DNA of 6,003 nucleotides from contig JAAVBR010000010.1 in assembly GCA_014802705.1 (NCBI GenBank), positions 1 through 6,003 of the forward strand, read 5' to 3'. The DNA is from a bacterium (GTDB lineage: Bacteria > Pseudomonadota > Alphaproteobacteria > Rs-D84). A model generated the notes under the pieces. That model was given only the letters and a program-made list of their open reading frames with translations, ran no database searches and was not told the origin of the DNA. A program made the translations under genes and the position numbers. Shown piece by piece: positions 4,752 to 6,003 of the stretch (position 1 is its first letter; every line of letters starts with the position of its first letter).

Positions 4752-5501
4752 TTATTTGGTCTTTTTGCGCGGGGCCTGTTTCAGGGTGTAATAGGTCCAC
4801 ATGGCCTCGGGCGCGATGTCGGTTTGGCGCATTTTGCGGCGCACGCGAAACAGGCCGGTGAATTCGTCTTTTAGGGACCGGAAACCCGCATATTCCCAAT
4901 CAATAATGCCCACCACGTCCATGGTGTCGGGGTTGACGATAATATTGCTGCACATGTCGCCGTGGGTCATGCCATAATCGTCGCCCGCGTTTGGTTTGCG
5001 CATGTCCGATAATTGGGCCAGGTCGGCATTAAACAAACTAAAAATCACGCGGCCCAATTGGGCGCCGATTTTTTCGCGATGGGCGCGAATTTTTTTTAAC
5101 GGCAAATCCACCAGGACGCGCCCTGGGATAAAGTCTGATTTATAAAACAGAAAGGGGCCCGCCTGGATCAAATCAATGTGTGGGACGCGCACCGGGACAA
5201 TGGGCGCGATGGCATCGGTAATCCGCTTTTCCCGGGCAAAGCGTTCGTCGGAATTGTCGGTTTCGTAATGTTTGCGTACCTTGAACACGCATTGGTTGCG
5301 GTCAAAGATAAAGGCCAGACTGCCGCCGCCCTTGGCCAGGCGCATGTGTGGCCAATCCAAATCCGGGCATGTCGCCCGCAGGGCGGCGCGTTTGGCGCCA
5401 TAATCAAATAATTTGTCGTGTTGAACCCAACGGCGCATCCCCCGTAACGGAATCAGGTGCGATAAAAAGTACAAGGTGTTAAAAAAAGTTTTCCACATCA
5501 T
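4752..5501 (-). CDS. APH/choline-kinase-like small-molecule phosphotransferase
   Basis: This 249-residue protein has the fold of the aminoglycoside phosphotransferase/choline kinase family, which phosphorylates hydroxyls of small molecules with ATP. The N-lobe has GGGSLAFIFDRN (58-69) and a probable ATP-binding Lys in CVFKVRK (71-77, Lys74). DFIPGRVL (123-130) is the hinge region. The catalytic loop HGDMCSNIIVN (180-190) gives Asp182 and Asn186, and IIDWEYAGF (199-207) gives the metal-binding Asp201. The N-terminus, TLYFLSHLIPLRGMRRW (9-25), is hydrophobic then basic, like the start of some lipopolysaccharide and glycosyltransferase proteins. This suggests membrane association and a surface-glycan or lipid substrate, but weakly. 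The C-terminus is Lys/Arg-rich. ATG 5501 is chosen with GGA just upstream; ATG 5498 or TTG 5510 are alternatives. It is divergent from priA. There is no reason to call it antibiotic resistance. Confidence 0.82.
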   Translation of the reverse strand: MMWKTFFNTLYFLSHLIPLRGMRRWVQHDKLFDYGAKRAALRATCPDLDWPHMRLAKGGGSLAFIFDRNQCVFKVRKHYETDNSDERFAREKRITDAIAPIVPVRVPHIDLIQAGPFLFYKSDFIPGRVLVDLPLKKIRAHREKIGAQLGRVIFSLFNADLAQLSDMRKPNAGDDYGMTHGDMCSNIIVNPDTMDVVGIIDWEYAGFRSLKDEFTGLFRVRRKMRQTDIAPEAMWTYYTLKQAPRKKTK

Positions 5502-5516
5502 TTTTTCCAATCGGTT

Positions 5517-5545
5517 GTTATAAATGGTATTGAAAAAAATGAAAA
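5517..5545 (-). promoter_or_regulatory. possible promoter of the kinase gene
   Basis: The minus strand reads TTTTCA (5545-5540), 17 bases, -10 TATAAC (5522-5517, five of six). The start would fall near 5510, giving a leader of about ten bases before ATG 5501. The -35 is only four of six, in a T-rich tract, so this is tentative. It overlaps the proposed priA promoter. Confidence 0.35.
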
Positions 5546-5558
5546 AAACAAGTACTTT
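5530..5558 (+). promoter_or_regulatory. possible promoter of priA, would be leaderless at ATG 5566
   Basis: -35 TTGAAA (5530-5535), 17 bases, -10 TACTTT (5553-5558, only three of six). Seven bases (GTCAGGT) separate it from ATG 5566, the same spacing as at the VirB11-like gene. It fits that pattern but is the weakest of the three plus-strand cases. Confidence 0.35.
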
Positions 5559-5565
5559 GTCAGGT

Positions 5566-6003
5566 ATGTTTCAGGCCGGTGATATTGTCAAAGTCCTTGT
5601 TCCCAACGTGATCAACGCGGGGTACGATTATCGTTTGGCCGCGCCCGCCGACCGCGGCATGGGGATTCATGTGACGGTGATGGGGCGCCGATATGTCGGC
5701 GTGATTGTCGGGCCGGGGGACAGCGGTTTGCCTCCCGATAAAATCAAGGCCGCGGGCGATGTGGTGGACTTTGCCCTGTCGGATGCCGATTTGCGCTGGA
5801 TCCATAAAATGGCGGCGTGGACCATGATGGCGCCGGGCGGCGTGTTACGATTGATTTTGAATGTGCCCGATGCCTGGGCCCCGCCGCGCGTGGAAACATT
5901 GTATCAATTACAGCGCGACGCCATCGGGCGCATGACCGATACGCGCCAGGCGGTGGTGGATGCCTTTGCGTCCAATGAAAATGACGCCATGACCGTGTCC
6001 GAC
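5566..6003 (+). CDS. priA: primosomal protein N' (PriA helicase), N-terminal part, cut by the window
   Basis: The visible 146 residues match the start of PriA, the DExH helicase that reloads the replisome at stalled forks. Residues 6-50 form the 3'-DNA-binding domain: DIVKVLVPNVINAGYDYRL (6-24) and the VTVMGRRYVGVIVGPGD segment (36-52), equivalent to the usual V.VPFGRR...GVVVG. It continues with IKAAGDVVDFALSDADLRWIH (60-80) and AAWTMMAPGGVLRLIL (83-98), typical of alphaproteobacterial PriA. Residues from about 110 enter the winged-helix region. The helicase motifs lie beyond 6003. Three in-frame ATGs compete: 5524, 5539 and 5566. None has a good ribosome site. 5566 is preferred because the conserved domain begins a few residues later and a promoter-like sequence lies just upstream; the earlier starts would add a Lys/Ser/Thr-rich tail. 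It is divergent from the kinase gene. Confidence 0.88.
   Translation, partial: MFQAGDIVKVLVPNVINAGYDYRLAAPADRGMGIHVTVMGRRYVGVIVGPGDSGLPPDKIKAAGDVVDFALSDADLRWIHKMAAWTMMAPGGVLRLILNVPDAWAPPRVETLYQLQRDAIGRMTDTRQAVVDAFASNENDAMTVSD

Noticed and set aside
4438..4791. 117-codon plus-strand frame opposite the 140-residue gene
   Set aside because: The opposite strand has a strong promoter, a ribosome site and better composition; this frame also crosses the promoter region.
5178..5411. 77-codon plus-strand frame inside the kinase gene
   Set aside because: It is antisense to the conserved N-lobe of the kinase and has no start signals.
4752..5501. antibiotic-resistance aminoglycoside phosphotransferase
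   Set aside because: Only the general kinase motifs match. There is no mobile element or resistance context, and the N-terminus suggests another substrate.

Overview
The window looks like an ordinary stretch of a moderately GC-rich alphaproteobacterial chromosome with small gaps between genes. The lineage call is an inference from the style of GapA (HAYTGDQ motif), MiaA and PriA, and from the presence of a VirB11-type ATPase. A host-associated or uncultured alphaproteobacterium would fit, but nothing here fixes the genus. No IS element, prophage, CRISPR array, tRNA or rRNA is visible.

Layout from left to right. Positions 1-190 carry no convincing protein gene. On the minus strand they hold a near-consensus promoter (114-142) followed by two tandem intrinsic terminators (22-87), so they encode a short RNA or the attenuated leader of a gene lying left of the window. 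Positions 191-1129 (minus) are a two-gene operon, an unrecognised lipoprotein followed by a small FKBP-type prolyl isomerase lipoprotein, closed by a terminator. Positions 1212-2171 (plus) encode a complete VirB11/TrbB-like secretion ATPase standing alone. Its promoter overlaps head to head with that of the lipoprotein operon. A bidirectional terminator (2187-2220) separates it from gap (minus, 2235-3239). miaA (plus, 3349-4242) diverges from gap. It converges on an unknown basic 140-residue protein (minus, 4264-4686), which has the best promoter in the window. Upstream of that lies an APH-like small-molecule kinase (minus, 4752-5501). It diverges from the N-terminal part of priA (plus, 5566 to the window edge).

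Functionally this is a mix of housekeeping genes (glycolysis, tRNA modification, replication restart) and envelope-related genes (two lipoproteins, a secretion-type ATPase, a kinase that could serve surface glycan or lipid metabolism). These are not one pathway. The most distinctive signal is in the regulatory DNA. Six sigma70-like promoters, all with 17-bp spacers, can be read by eye. In the three plus-strand genes the -10 box ends only 7-9 bases before the ATG, which predicts leaderless or nearly leaderless mRNAs. I do not see a coherent new multi-gene system. The best candidates for new biology are the leader RNA at the left edge, the orphan VirB11-like ATPase, the lipoprotein/FKBP pair and the unknown 140-residue protein.
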